A stretch of 64,000 nucleotides of DNA from Psychromonas sp. MME1. GTDB taxonomy: Bacteria > Pseudomonadota > Gammaproteobacteria > Enterobacterales > Psychromonadaceae. Each line of letters opens with the position of its first letter. Position 1 is the first letter of the stretch. Below are positions 34,765 through 44,244 of this stretch, one piece after another. Location: contig NZ_CP160906.1 in NCBI RefSeq assembly GCF_041080865.1, positions 1,922,001-1,986,000 of the forward strand, given 5' to 3'. The notes under the pieces were generated by a model, which was not told the origin of the DNA, ran no database searches, and saw nothing but the letters and a program-made list of their open reading frames with translations. The position numbers and the translations under genes were made by a program.

Positions 34765-36035
34765 AACAAAAAGCAATACTAATATTAGGCGGTAGCAATG
34801 ATCAGCTGTTTATGATCAACACGGCCCATTCAATGGGCTTATTAACCGTAGTAGTTGACGGAAATCCAGAAGCTCCCGGACTAAAAATAGCCGATTATGC
34901 ACAAGCAATTAATTTCAGTAACACTCAAGATGTCATCGCTTATTGTCAAGAACTCATCGCCAACAAGGTAAATCTAGCTGGCATATTAACGATGGGAAGC
35001 GATGTCCCTCATCTTCTTGCCAGCATAGCGAAACCATTTTCATGGGTAGCACCGAGCTTTGAAACAGCAGAAATTACTACTAATAAATTTTTAATGAAAG
35101 AGAAATTTGCCCAACATAATATTGCCATTCCACAATATGCACTCATCACAAATAGTGAGGAGATAGATACATTTTGGCAAGCTTGGCAATGCCAAAGTAT
35201 TATCATTAAACCCATTGATGCAGCGGGATCTAAAGGAGTGAGTATTTGTAGTGATAAAAACAGCATAAAAGACCTTTATATGCATGCACAGCAAAACTCA
35301 AAGAGTGGTAAGGTACTTATCGAAGAATACATTGAAGGTAATCAAATAAGCACAGAAACTATTATTTATAATGGAAAATGTTATCACCCTGGTTTTGCAG
35401 ATAGAGTTTATAATGATACTCGACATTTTTATCCTTATATTATGGAAAATGGGGGGTGGCAACCAAGTGCTATCAAAGATGAAAAATACGACGAGATATG
35501 TGCGCTTATCGAAAAAGTTGTGGATACATTAAAGATCAACAATGGTGTATTGAAAGGTGATGTAGTTTATTCAACTAAATATAATAAAGCGATGATTATT
35601 GAAGTAGCCTCTCGTTTAAGTGGCGGAGATTTTTCAGCAAGCCTAGTACCATTAGCCCACGATATTAATTATATTAAAAGTGCAATTCAAATTGCTTTAA
35701 GCGAACCTGTCGATTTATCTGAACTTACCCCTAAAACAAATAATGTAGTTGCTAATAGATACTTCTTTTTACCCCCAGGAAAATTAACTTCTATATACGG
35801 AATTGAGCAAGCCAAACAAATTCCACAACTAAAAAAGCTTGAATTTAATTACCAAATAGGCGCAGAAATCCCCATTATACGTAACCATGGGCAACGAATC
35901 GGCGTATTTATTATTCAAGCGGATAGCTACCAGCATTTACAGCAACTTGTTGACCAAGTATATGACACTATCACTTTTGCTGTTGACGACATAGCATGCA
36001 ATGGTCATCCTAAACATTACAAAGTATTACAATGA
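34761..36035 (+). CDS. ATP-grasp carboxylate-amine/thiol ligase
   Basis: The 424-residue protein has an ATP-grasp fold: an N-terminal Rossmann-like domain (ILILGGSNDQLFMINTAHS), the ATP-binding loop IIIKPIDAAGSKGVS and VLIEEYIEGNQIS. The metal-binding end of the active site is IIEVASRLSGGDFS. Enzymes of this group form amide or similar bonds from carboxylic acids with ATP. It is translationally coupled to both neighbours (ATGA overlaps). In the absence of a PseH gene it could attach an acyl group to the sugar amine; that is inference. Confidence 0.82.
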   Translation: MKQKAILILGGSNDQLFMINTAHSMGLLTVVVDGNPEAPGLKIADYAQAINFSNTQDVIAYCQELIANKVNLAGILTMGSDVPHLLASIAKPFSWVAPSFETAEITTNKFLMKEKFAQHNIAIPQYALITNSEEIDTFWQAWQCQSIIIKPIDAAGSKGVSICSDKNSIKDLYMHAQQNSKSGKVLIEEYIEGNQISTETIIYNGKCYHPGFADRVYNDTRHFYPYIMENGGWQPSAIKDEKYDEICALIEKVVDTLKINNGVLKGDVVYSTKYNKAMIIEVASRLSGGDFSASLVPLAHDINYIKSAIQIALSEPVDLSELTPKTNNVVANRYFFLPPGKLTSIYGIEQAKQIPQLKKLEFNYQIGAEIPIIRNHGQRIGVFIIQADSYQHLQQLVDQVYDTITFAVDDIACNGHPKHYKVLQ

Positions 36036-37936
36036 CTAGCTTATATAAAATCTATCACGGCAATTTGGCATTTTCAGCCGTTGAAGAAGAAAGCATTCCT
36101 GAAGTGATTGATAAATGCTATTTTCCTCTTTTAACATTTATCGAAAAGAGTAAGACCCCAACGGGATTAGAGCTAAGCGCTTATAGCTTAGAAAAAATTG
36201 CCCTGTATCGCCCCCTGTGGATTGAAAAATTCAAAGCGCTTCACGCGCAAAATCTTATTGAGCTTATCGGCAGTGGTTATATGCAAATAATCGGCCCTCT
36301 GGTTCCCTATGAAGTCAATATTGCCAACCAGAAAATTGGCAGAGAGGTGTATCAACAGATTTTAGGTATAACACCTAGCCTTGCCTATGTTAACGAGCAA
36401 GTTTTTTCCAAATCAATGGTCGATATTTATTATGAAGCTGGCTATGTCGGTATTGTGATGGAATGGAATAATGCCTTTACCAAACATAAAGAGTGGCAAA
36501 AAAGTTATGCATTTACCCCGGTTATAGCATCCGGCCTGAAACAAAAACTGCCTCTGCTATGGACAGATAGTATTATTTTTCAAAAATTTCAACGAGTAAT
36601 ACATAGTGAAAATATTGCAGAGGATTATTTAGCACAAATAACTTATTACATAACAAAAGGCTACCAAGCACTACCTATTTATACTTCTGATTTAGAGGTG
36701 TTTAATTATCGACCGGGGCGATTTGAAACGGAAGCGTTAATTGCTCACAATGAATGGCAAATCATCTTAGAAACGATTGAAAAGCTTAAACTTATCGGTG
36801 ACTTTGTTTTACCATCTCAAGTGCTTATAGACCATTTACGTGCTGACATCAATCTGACACTAACTTCAAATTGCACACCTGTTATCGTCAAGAAACAGCA
36901 AAAGTATTCACTGAGCCGCTGGGCTGCCTGTGGACGTGGCGCGACCTACATTAATCACTTATGTTATAACTATTTTCGCACTATAAAATCATCGACCAAT
37001 ACAAATGATTGGAAAAAACTTCTACAATATTGGGGCAGCGATTATCGCACGCATATAACCCTAAAAAAATGGGCTGATGCCTTAGATTTTTTACGGCCAT
37101 TAAAAACAAATGAAGAGCTAAAAAAATCACTGTTGCACGTTGTTAATGATATTTCAGTAACGAATGAAAAACAGCAATTAACCATCAGTAAAGATGGGCT
37201 AAGTTTTACTTTTCTAACACTCAAAGGACTCTGTTTAAAATCAATTATCCATCATGGTGAACGGCAAGCTATCGGCACCGTCATGCATGGTGATTTAGAC
37301 TTTATTCATCATGGTGCTGACTATTACACTGGAACGACGGTTATCGATTATGCAGAAGGTGGCCGTATAACCGATTTATGTAACGTGAGCGATTATAAGC
37401 TGCAAGAGACAGAAAACGGCATAACTCTAAGTGCAGTAATTCCTTTAAAGACATTAGGGAAAATAGAAAAAGCGTGGCATATTGACTTCACTACACAGCA
37501 GCTATGCTACGATGCAAATATCACCCTGAGTGCAAGTATTAAAGGCTCTATTCGTTTGGGTACTATTACCTTAATACCGCAAAAACATAAAGAGTTGTGG
37601 TATGAATGCAAAAATGGAGGCTGTGCATATGAACGTTACCAACTTGATGCAAATACTCACATTAACCATGCGCAGGCATCCTCATTACTACAAAGTAGTC
37701 AAAGTGGAATAGGGGCAACGGATGGCGTTATTGCCTTTGGAAAAAATAACAGTAGAATTTTAACGATTAACATAGACCAAACAGCCAGTTACCCTTTTGT
37801 CATGTTACAAAACAGCATTGATGATAATCTGTTTTTAACTCGACTATTTTTCAGCTTGCAAGAGCTTGACGATACACTGAAAGAAATTGACAACAACTCA
37901 TTTAGATTAAAATACAGTATTAACTTACAACAGTAA
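36032..37936 (+). CDS. GH57-like carbohydrate-active protein
   Basis: The 634-residue protein resembles glycoside hydrolase family 57. It has YKIYHGNLAFSAVEEESIPEV at the start, ELIGSGYMQIIGPLVP and YVNEQVFSKSMVDIYYEAG (candidate nucleophile Glu). SDLEVFNYRPGRF sits in the place of the GH57 DxExFG motif. The C-terminal half (about 360-634) is beta-rich and matches no domain I recognise. No signal peptide is present, so it acts in the cytoplasm. Its role in flagellin glycan synthesis is unclear: it might trim, transfer or isomerise sugars. It is the last gene of the operon, ending 29 bases from the convergent TPR-GT gene. Confidence 0.65.
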   Translation: MTSLYKIYHGNLAFSAVEEESIPEVIDKCYFPLLTFIEKSKTPTGLELSAYSLEKIALYRPLWIEKFKALHAQNLIELIGSGYMQIIGPLVPYEVNIANQKIGREVYQQILGITPSLAYVNEQVFSKSMVDIYYEAGYVGIVMEWNNAFTKHKEWQKSYAFTPVIASGLKQKLPLLWTDSIIFQKFQRVIHSENIAEDYLAQITYYITKGYQALPIYTSDLEVFNYRPGRFETEALIAHNEWQIILETIEKLKLIGDFVLPSQVLIDHLRADINLTLTSNCTPVIVKKQQKYSLSRWAACGRGATYINHLCYNYFRTIKSSTNTNDWKKLLQYWGSDYRTHITLKKWADALDFLRPLKTNEELKKSLLHVVNDISVTNEKQQLTISKDGLSFTFLTLKGLCLKSIIHHGERQAIGTVMHGDLDFIHHGADYYTGTTVIDYAEGGRITDLCNVSDYKLQETENGITLSAVIPLKTLGKIEKAWHIDFTTQQLCYDANITLSASIKGSIRLGTITLIPQKHKELWYECKNGGCAYERYQLDANTHINHAQASSLLQSSQSGIGATDGVIAFGKNNSRILTINIDQTASYPFVMLQNSIDDNLFLTRLFFSLQELDDTLKEIDNNSFRLKYSINLQQ

Positions 37937-37940
37937 AAGC

Positions 37941-37966
37941 AAGTGGTCACAATAGCATGACCACTT
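37941..37966. terminator. convergent hairpin after the glycan operon
   Basis: AAGTGGTCA (37941-37949) pairs perfectly with TGACCACTT (37958-37966) around an eight-base loop. It lies between convergent stop codons and could act on both strands. The T-runs are weak. Confidence 0.6.
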
Positions 37967-39344
37967 ACTTCAAGAGTTTAATCGCATCACAAAATTGCTG
38001 AACCACTCCCCCCCAATCTTTATCATTATTTTGATAAAAAAGGCGGCAATTTTTAGTCCAATGAGAATCGAGGTAGCTATCAGGATGATTTAACTGATTT
38101 ATGGTTGGCAAAAACATCCACGATTTAATGCCTAACCTTGACGCTAGCATTAACGCGGCGTTACTAGCTGAAATGACCAGATCTAAATTAGCAATTAACG
38201 CACCGTAACGCTCAAAGTCCCCAGCTGCTGAACAGTCTTCAAAATGGGTAATCGTGATACCATGTTTCGCTTTGATATTTTCTATCTCTTGGTGGTATTC
38301 ACCAAATTGTAAATTAACCCATTCGATATCTTCGTGCTTAAGTAATGGCAATAACTCTTCAAGGTACATTGAAAATTTGTTACCGTCATTCATGCGGCCG
38401 TGAAACCATGATATACCAATACGTAATCTTTTTTTGGAAAGGCGAATCGAAATTGACTCCCTTAAACTATTATCGATGCTTAAATGACGCTGTTTAGAAA
38501 ATGATTGTTCCGATAATCGATAAAGGTAAGATAATGATCCCGCTAAAATTTGTAAATCTAATTCCCCATTAACCGCCTGCTCTCGATTGACATCGGCGTA
38601 GGAGAGAATATTTGCCGTTGGAAAATTGTGTTGATATAAGGCTTTTAAACGGTTATCACAAACTATATAGGTTTTATTAGCATCAGCAATCGCCTCTGCA
38701 AAACAGCCCGTATAGGCGAGATTATCACCAATTCCCTGCTCTGGATAAATCAGTATGTTTTTACCTACGAGCGACTCACCATTCCATGCAGGCGCAAACC
38801 AATGCACTTGTTCTTTAATTTCGGCACGTTGTAAGCGACTATGGAAGCAGACCCAAGCATCTTGATACTCTTTTAAATGTAAAAGAATCGGATATAAATT
38901 AAATTTTGCTTGGTCGTTATTGGGCTCTAATTCGATTAACTTTAAATAGACTGCCCGTGCATTTTCATACTGGCCCAGATTTGAATAAGCCAAGGCAATA
39001 TCTAGCAATACTTTGCTATCGCCAGTTTGATTGAAAAGAGCCTCTAGAATAGTTAATGCTTTTTCGTGCTGCTCTTGGTGAATATAATTACAACCAAGTA
39101 AATGCAGCAAGGGCTGTTTTTCCGCTTCTACAGTAATTAATTTGAGCACTTTTTTAAGGGTTAACTCTACCTCATCAAGGCGATTTAATTTAATAAAATT
39201 GGTTGCCAGTAACTTATAGGCGGCAATGTTTTTCGGTTCTTTTTTAATAATATTTTTGCATAAAGAGATGGACTTTATATAGTTGTTTTTTTTAGCTTCC
39301 GCACTGGCCTGTTTTAATTTAAGCAACAATTTTTGACTCTGCAT
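37965..39344 (-). CDS. TPR-containing glycosyltransferase-like protein, candidate flagellin glycosyltransferase
   Basis: The 459-residue protein has an N-terminal TPR array (about 1-180, e.g. LDIALAYSNLGQYENARAVY). A C-terminal GT9/GT41-like domain follows, with ILIYPEQGIGDNLAYTGCF and ISWFHGRMNDGNKFSMYL and, near the end, NLDLVISASNAALMLASRLG. The layout is like Caulobacter FlmG, a TPR protein that glycosylates flagellin with pseudaminic acid. The ATG at 39342-39344 is preferred over an upstream TTG because AAGGAA precedes it. It directly follows maf. Confidence 0.75.
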   Translation of the reverse strand: MQSQKLLLKLKQASAEAKKNNYIKSISLCKNIIKKEPKNIAAYKLLATNFIKLNRLDEVELTLKKVLKLITVEAEKQPLLHLLGCNYIHQEQHEKALTILEALFNQTGDSKVLLDIALAYSNLGQYENARAVYLKLIELEPNNDQAKFNLYPILLHLKEYQDAWVCFHSRLQRAEIKEQVHWFAPAWNGESLVGKNILIYPEQGIGDNLAYTGCFAEAIADANKTYIVCDNRLKALYQHNFPTANILSYADVNREQAVNGELDLQILAGSLSYLYRLSEQSFSKQRHLSIDNSLRESISIRLSKKRLRIGISWFHGRMNDGNKFSMYLEELLPLLKHEDIEWVNLQFGEYHQEIENIKAKHGITITHFEDCSAAGDFERYGALIANLDLVISASNAALMLASRLGIKSWMFLPTINQLNHPDSYLDSHWTKNCRLFYQNNDKDWGGVVQQFCDAIKLLK

Positions 39345-39368
39345 GACTCTGTTCCTTGATAAACGCAA

Positions 39369-41357
39369 CTAGGCTCTTGCTGGTTGATTGTAGTGTGCTT
39401 TAAGATCAGCTAATAGCCAAATAAAATGGTCGCTCATCTCTTTAACACAAAATTGAATAAACCGATTACGTGCTTTTTCATCGTGATAATTATTAAGGTT
39501 GCTCATAATGCTGGTTTGCAAATAGTTTAAAGAGCCGCAAAAAAAACGGTGAAATAATTTTCTCTGCTTGCCCGCATCAACACTGTTCATGAATAGATAC
39601 TGTGCCGAAAAAGCCTGCGTTAAATCCTCTTTATTGTTAACCCCATTGAACATGTCTAGTAATGTCTCGATATACCCATCAAAGTAAGCCATAACATCAC
39701 TAAATTCTGCAAATAAATCATGCTTTATCGTGTAATCATTATCAAAACAACTAGCAAGATGCTGACTAATGAGTTGCACTTTATTCTCTATTACGGGAAA
39801 TGCAGGTAAAGCATCAACGCGACAGGGTGTCGTCAACAATATTCGAGCGCCATCACTGCAATTAACACATTCAACATCTCTGTTCTGTTCAAGTAACATC
39901 TCTAACACGCCACGAGAGTTATCAAAGGTTCTGATGGTTAATACCTCGTCAACAAAATTCCCAGGAACTTTAAAATCATAGTGCATCTTAAAATGGTCAA
40001 TATCTTTATAATAAATACTGTCCTTAGCGTGATGTTCATCTTGCGATTTAAATCCATAATCGAGACCAAACAGAAATAATTTTTTAAAGCCCATTGCAAT
40101 CGCCCCTGCACTAGAGGCATTGGTGACGGTTGGGTTACAATAAAAGAGTTCTTCATATCTATCGGAAATATGATCATGAATAAAACTGGTGCCGGCATCT
40201 CCGGTTTTTAACATCACATAGGGCTGCTTAAAGAGCGAGAGAATACCGGGATAAACCGTATTTAAACAAATCAGCGGTATCTCCTTTAGCACCTCTTCAT
40301 GCCCCACTTTTTTTACCCATTGGTAAATCGACATCGGTCTCTCTTGTTCAACGTGCATATCAGGCTTTATGCCGTAGTTAAGCAACGGCTTTAACGACGT
40401 CCCCGAGGAAATAATAATCGCGTTGTTTTGGTTCTCTTTAATAAAGGGTAAGCACTCATCGAGCGAGGGGCCGTTACCAATAATAAACACGGGCTGCTCT
40501 TTGACTTGAAATTTGGCATGTTGTAATAACGTCGCCGCTTTATTAGCAGAAATATTGGTTAATGTATGGGAGATACCAATGATTTCATCTTCACAAAACC
40601 CCCAACCTGATTGATAACGATAGGCAACTTCTTTAATTTTTTTAAAGGCATCGGTGGTTTTATCACTCAAATAATGACGGTACTGATACATTTGCGCTAT
40701 ATTGAAAAACCCTTGTCGCTTAAAACTTTTATAAATTTCATTAACAAATTCATTCTCATTGCCGCCAATTTTAAAACTAATTTCCCCCCCACGGCGCTGA
40801 CAATCAGTTAATAATTTTTCAATATCAATCGTATGCAACATAGCATAAAAGCAATCTGGCTCAGGTTCGTACACATAAGCGGAACGAATCGCAAACTTTT
40901 CAAACAACCCTTCAATATGATAACCAAGCCCACTACCGATAATCGCGATAAAATTAACACTGTCGCCTGCTTTTAATTGAAATTGAGAATAAACGCCTAA
41001 TTCATCGCGACGTTTTTGAAATAGTCTGTGAATAACACGTTCATGCTCATATTTACTCTGATGATCTTTGTTTTGGTAAACTTCATAATCAAACTGTACT
41101 GGATTACGAATAAAGAGGTCAATCTGTGCTTGGCTAGCTAGCTTAGGATCTTCTTGATAAACATACTCACCATTGCTGATTAAATTTACATGACCATGAC
41201 TATCTAATCCTAACTGCACCTTGGTCGGCGTATAATTCTGATAATATTGATAAATAGTCGGCATCTGAGTCTTTAATACCGCCATATTTTTTAAAAATGT
41301 AGCACGCAATAGTTGTGTTTGAATTTTTACCATTAATGGATCTAACTGAGATGACAT
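39369..41357 (-). CDS. maf: Maf-family flagellin nonulosonate transferase
   Basis: Maf proteins transfer pseudaminic or legionaminic acid to Ser/Thr of flagellin. The 662-residue protein has the Maf/DUF115 core near 285-340: FIIGNGPSLDECLPFI, IISSGTSLKPLLNYGIKPD and HVEQERP. An N-terminal Maf domain (ANAINDL-type region replaced by IQTQLLRATFLKNMAVLK) and a helical C-terminus flank it. It lies between the Pse genes and the flagellin genes, as expected. Its stop is 25 bases before the ATG of the TPR-GT gene, so the two are probably co-transcribed. Confidence 0.88.
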   Translation of the reverse strand: MSSQLDPLMVKIQTQLLRATFLKNMAVLKTQMPTIYQYYQNYTPTKVQLGLDSHGHVNLISNGEYVYQEDPKLASQAQIDLFIRNPVQFDYEVYQNKDHQSKYEHERVIHRLFQKRRDELGVYSQFQLKAGDSVNFIAIIGSGLGYHIEGLFEKFAIRSAYVYEPEPDCFYAMLHTIDIEKLLTDCQRRGGEISFKIGGNENEFVNEIYKSFKRQGFFNIAQMYQYRHYLSDKTTDAFKKIKEVAYRYQSGWGFCEDEIIGISHTLTNISANKAATLLQHAKFQVKEQPVFIIGNGPSLDECLPFIKENQNNAIIISSGTSLKPLLNYGIKPDMHVEQERPMSIYQWVKKVGHEEVLKEIPLICLNTVYPGILSLFKQPYVMLKTGDAGTSFIHDHISDRYEELFYCNPTVTNASSAGAIAMGFKKLFLFGLDYGFKSQDEHHAKDSIYYKDIDHFKMHYDFKVPGNFVDEVLTIRTFDNSRGVLEMLLEQNRDVECVNCSDGARILLTTPCRVDALPAFPVIENKVQLISQHLASCFDNDYTIKHDLFAEFSDVMAYFDGYIETLLDMFNGVNNKEDLTQAFSAQYLFMNSVDAGKQRKLFHRFFCGSLNYLQTSIMSNLNNYHDEKARNRFIQFCVKEMSDHFIWLLADLKAHYNQPARA

Positions 41358-41502
41358 TGCCGTACCTAATTAAAATAACTGAATAAAAAGATTATATAGA
41401 CTAGAAGAGTGAAAAATAAGAAAAACCCAATAAAATGTGCGTTGTATCGGTATATTTATTGCTGCACAAGCAAAAAAGAGTAATCGATGAATCTCGAGGA
41501 GC

Positions 41503-41545
41503 AATAAAAAGCGGATGTAAAAATCGTGATTTTTGACATCCGCTT
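41503..41545 (-). terminator. terminator of fliD
   Basis: AAGCGGATGT (41509-41518) and ACATCCGCTT (41536-41545) pair perfectly, with further AAAAATC/GATTTTT pairing in the loop. An A-run on the left gives a T-run on the minus strand after the hairpin. Confidence 0.85.
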
Positions 41546-41571
41546 AAAGAGTCTAACATAAAAATATGCGT

Positions 41572-43632
41572 CTATTTTTCGCGGGTGTATCCTGGTAAGG
41601 CATCGAGCGTTGCTTTTAAATAGCTCATGGTATTATTAAGGCTAGAAACTGCCATATCCATAGCATTAAAATCCTTATAGAGGCGCGCTTCTAACTTATC
41701 CATGCGGTAATTAACGGCGGTTTGTTGCTCGTCAATCGTATTTATTTTCTTATATAAAGAGTCAATCTTACCATCAATGATAGTATTACTTTTTTCTATA
41801 TCTCCCGTCGATGAGCTAATATTCGCATCGATAATACCGGCTAGCACATCATTCATCAGCTTGGTGACCCCCTCTGCGTAGGTAACCGTGCCACGACTGC
41901 CTAATGCACCACCTTCAATGAGTAATTTAATACCATTTGATTTACCATCCTGTGACAATAGATATTGACCATCACCAAATGCAGCAACACCATCAATTAA
42001 TCCTTCGGCATCTACACCATTAATACCACCTTGCACATCTAACCCGACGGAAGTCAAAAAATTAGTATCCACCTGAGTAAAGGCAACCGTGGAGGATGAT
42101 CCATATTTATTTGATGTAATAGCTAATTTTCCAGCATCATTGGCAATATTGACACTAATGCCATTACTTACAAAGTTGCTATCGGAATTAATTTGCGACT
42201 GCATTTCAATCGCCAGCTCTTCTATCGTTGCATAACTTTTCTGGCTGAGGTTTATATTGCCAGACAAGTAACCATCGACACGCATGGTAAAACTATCGTT
42301 ATCCGCATCGATAGTTAGCGGAAAATTGAGGCCAATATCCGTACCGGTAAGTATCCCCTGTGTCGCCAACTGCGTCACTTCGACCGAATAAGTACCCGGT
42401 TTAGTTAAACTGCTATTGCTTTCGAATGAGACCATGGGATCAGATGCCGAGCCCGACGCAGTAAAAAACTCAGCAACACTATCCATATCATTTTTTAATA
42501 TATTAGAAAACTTTAATGAATCGAGGGAAAGCGTGCCATCTCTATTGGTCAATATGCCCAAATCTGCAAAGCTTTTTACACTACCTTGAATGTGGTCAAC
42601 GGAGGTATTAAGCACTGAGCGCATTTGGCTTTGAATATTACGAATCGTTGAATCACCATTCAAAATACCATCGGAATCCCCTACCCCACCTGCCTTGGTT
42701 AACTCATTCATTTTTAGAATAGTACTGTTATAGTTATCAACGAAGGCTTGAATTTGTTCTTCCACTTTACTGGTGTCTTTATTAATTTTTAAAGTCACCG
42801 TTTTACCAATCTCGGTTTCACCATTTAAGTTTAATGTGACACCTTCAATGACATTACTGATTTCGTTACTAGCACGTGAAATGGTAATACCATTCATGAT
42901 GATTTTGGCATCTTGCGCGGCGGCGGTTTGTTCCGCATTCTTGGTGGTTTCTGAATAGGTAAAGCGCGATAGACCTGTGCCATCTTGATTATTACCATCA
43001 TCATCTTGCACGGTTAACTCGATACCGTTAGCTTCGCCTGTCTCCTTATTTGTTAATACAAGGCGGTAATTTGTACCATCATTAACTATCGAAGCACTTA
43101 CACTATAATCACCTTCATTAATGGCATCTCGCATCGACGTTAAAGAGTTATTACTGCTATCGATGGTTAAGGTCTCAATCGGTTTGTTCGGATCGACGGA
43201 AAAACTACCATCAACGTCACTATAGGTACCAAAACGAAAGGAGATTACCCCCGTGCCGACGGGATCGTTCACAGAGTCAAAGGCATCTGCAGCCGAGGAA
43301 ATTAAGGTGTGCGCCTGTGCGCGCTGTTTTACTTCAAACTCCCATTGCCCGGTTTCCGCACCTAAGCCCAAGGTTGCATCAAGTATCCCCTTATCACTAC
43401 TCGTTGCCGCAGCAGCTGAAAAGGTAGAGCCATAACCAAGTTGTTTATAGGATGATTTAAAACCAGATAACTCGCTATTAAGCATGCCATAGGCGGATAT
43501 TTTTGCCGTTGCTTCGGCGGATGATTTCATCATTTTAGCAATAAGAGGATCTTTTTCAGCCCCCACAATTGCCGTCACAATGCTGTTAATATCCAGTCCT
43601 GAGCCAAGCCCAGTGGAAGTGATGGAAGACAT
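41572..43632 (-). CDS. fliD: FliD, flagellar filament cap
   Basis: FliD forms the cap that folds flagellin at the filament tip. The 686-residue protein begins SITSTGLGSGLDINSIVTAI, the FliD/HAP2 signature. It ends with a coiled-coil region (about 610-680, INTIDEQQTAVNYRMDKLE). It is longer than enterobacterial FliD (about 470) but near the Vibrio form. The extra length is in the middle, where INGV- and DG-rich segments lie. A sigma-54 promoter is found at 43680-43695. Confidence 0.93.
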   Translation of the reverse strand: MSSITSTGLGSGLDINSIVTAIVGAEKDPLIAKMMKSSAEATAKISAYGMLNSELSGFKSSYKQLGYGSTFSAAAATSSDKGILDATLGLGAETGQWEFEVKQRAQAHTLISSAADAFDSVNDPVGTGVISFRFGTYSDVDGSFSVDPNKPIETLTIDSSNNSLTSMRDAINEGDYSVSASIVNDGTNYRLVLTNKETGEANGIELTVQDDDGNNQDGTGLSRFTYSETTKNAEQTAAAQDAKIIMNGITISRASNEISNVIEGVTLNLNGETEIGKTVTLKINKDTSKVEEQIQAFVDNYNSTILKMNELTKAGGVGDSDGILNGDSTIRNIQSQMRSVLNTSVDHIQGSVKSFADLGILTNRDGTLSLDSLKFSNILKNDMDSVAEFFTASGSASDPMVSFESNSSLTKPGTYSVEVTQLATQGILTGTDIGLNFPLTIDADNDSFTMRVDGYLSGNINLSQKSYATIEELAIEMQSQINSDSNFVSNGISVNIANDAGKLAITSNKYGSSSTVAFTQVDTNFLTSVGLDVQGGINGVDAEGLIDGVAAFGDGQYLLSQDGKSNGIKLLIEGGALGSRGTVTYAEGVTKLMNDVLAGIIDANISSSTGDIEKSNTIIDGKIDSLYKKINTIDEQQTAVNYRMDKLEARLYKDFNAMDMAVSSLNNTMSYLKATLDALPGYTREK

Positions 43633-43679
43633 AATTATTCCCTACTCGCTTATAAAAATCGGTTACCAAAGGAATTAAA

Positions 43680-43695
43680 AGCAAAAATCAGACCA
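43680..43695 (-). promoter_or_regulatory. sigma-54 promoter for fliD
   Basis: Minus-strand TGGTCTGATTTTTGCT has GG and GC ten bases apart and a preferred TTGCT. The predicted start is near 43668, about 36 bases before the fliD ATG. FlrA or FlrC would be the activator. Confidence 0.75.
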
Positions 43696-43755
43696 ATTAA
43701 AACCACATCAGTCCGCTATCTAATAACCAGCCATTATGGCATAGATAACAACTAA

Positions 43756-44145
43756 CTACACTTTAGTATCAAATAGAATCCCTGCAACATCGTCCATTTT
43801 TTTACGTAGTACCACTAGCTCTTCAGATGGAATTTGACGAATTAATTCATCGGTTTCCATATCTTTAACCGAAATAATCGACTCGCCAAGATCTTCGTCG
43901 ACCTGAAAAGAGAGATTTCGCTGCATACTTTGTACAAAGGCATTAATCTCTGCAATCGCGCTTTCTGCTTCTTTACTTGACAAATTTTCGGTTACTTTTT
44001 CACTTTCTTGCAGTGGACTAACGAGGCCCTCTTGCTCTTCATTAATGCCAACTTCAATCGCATTATTACGTGCTTTTGCCGTTATATTGTCTCCCTCTAA
44101 GGGAACCAATCTACTTGCTGATGCGGTCACTGTTAACTCAGACAT
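43756..44145 (-). CDS. flaG: FlaG family protein
   Basis: FlaG influences filament length. The 129-residue protein has a variable N-terminus and the conserved FlaG C-terminal core: LSFQVDEDLGESIISVKDMETDELIRQIP and a final EELVVLRKKMDD (quoted only to show the pattern in two parts, about 74-102 and 106-117). It lies between flagellin and fliD, the usual Vibrio order. A hairpin separates it from the flagellin gene. Confidence 0.9.
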   Translation of the reverse strand: MSELTVTASASRLVPLEGDNITAKARNNAIEVGINEEQEGLVSPLQESEKVTENLSSKEAESAIAEINAFVQSMQRNLSFQVDEDLGESIISVKDMETDELIRQIPSEELVVLRKKMDDVAGILFDTKV

Positions 44146-44176
44146 ATATCCTCCTCAATTCTCAACTAGCTAATGG

Positions 44177-44208
44177 TAAAAAAGCCCCCTACAAAATAGG
44201 GAGCTATT
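44177..44208 (-). terminator. terminator/attenuator of flagellin 1
   Basis: AGCCCCCTA and TAGGGAGCT pair with one mismatch around a short CAAAA loop. A run of A on the left becomes a T-run on the minus strand. It may allow some read-through into flaG. Confidence 0.65.
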
Positions 44209-44244
44209 TATAACCAACTTATTAATCTAAGCTACCCAAGGTGA

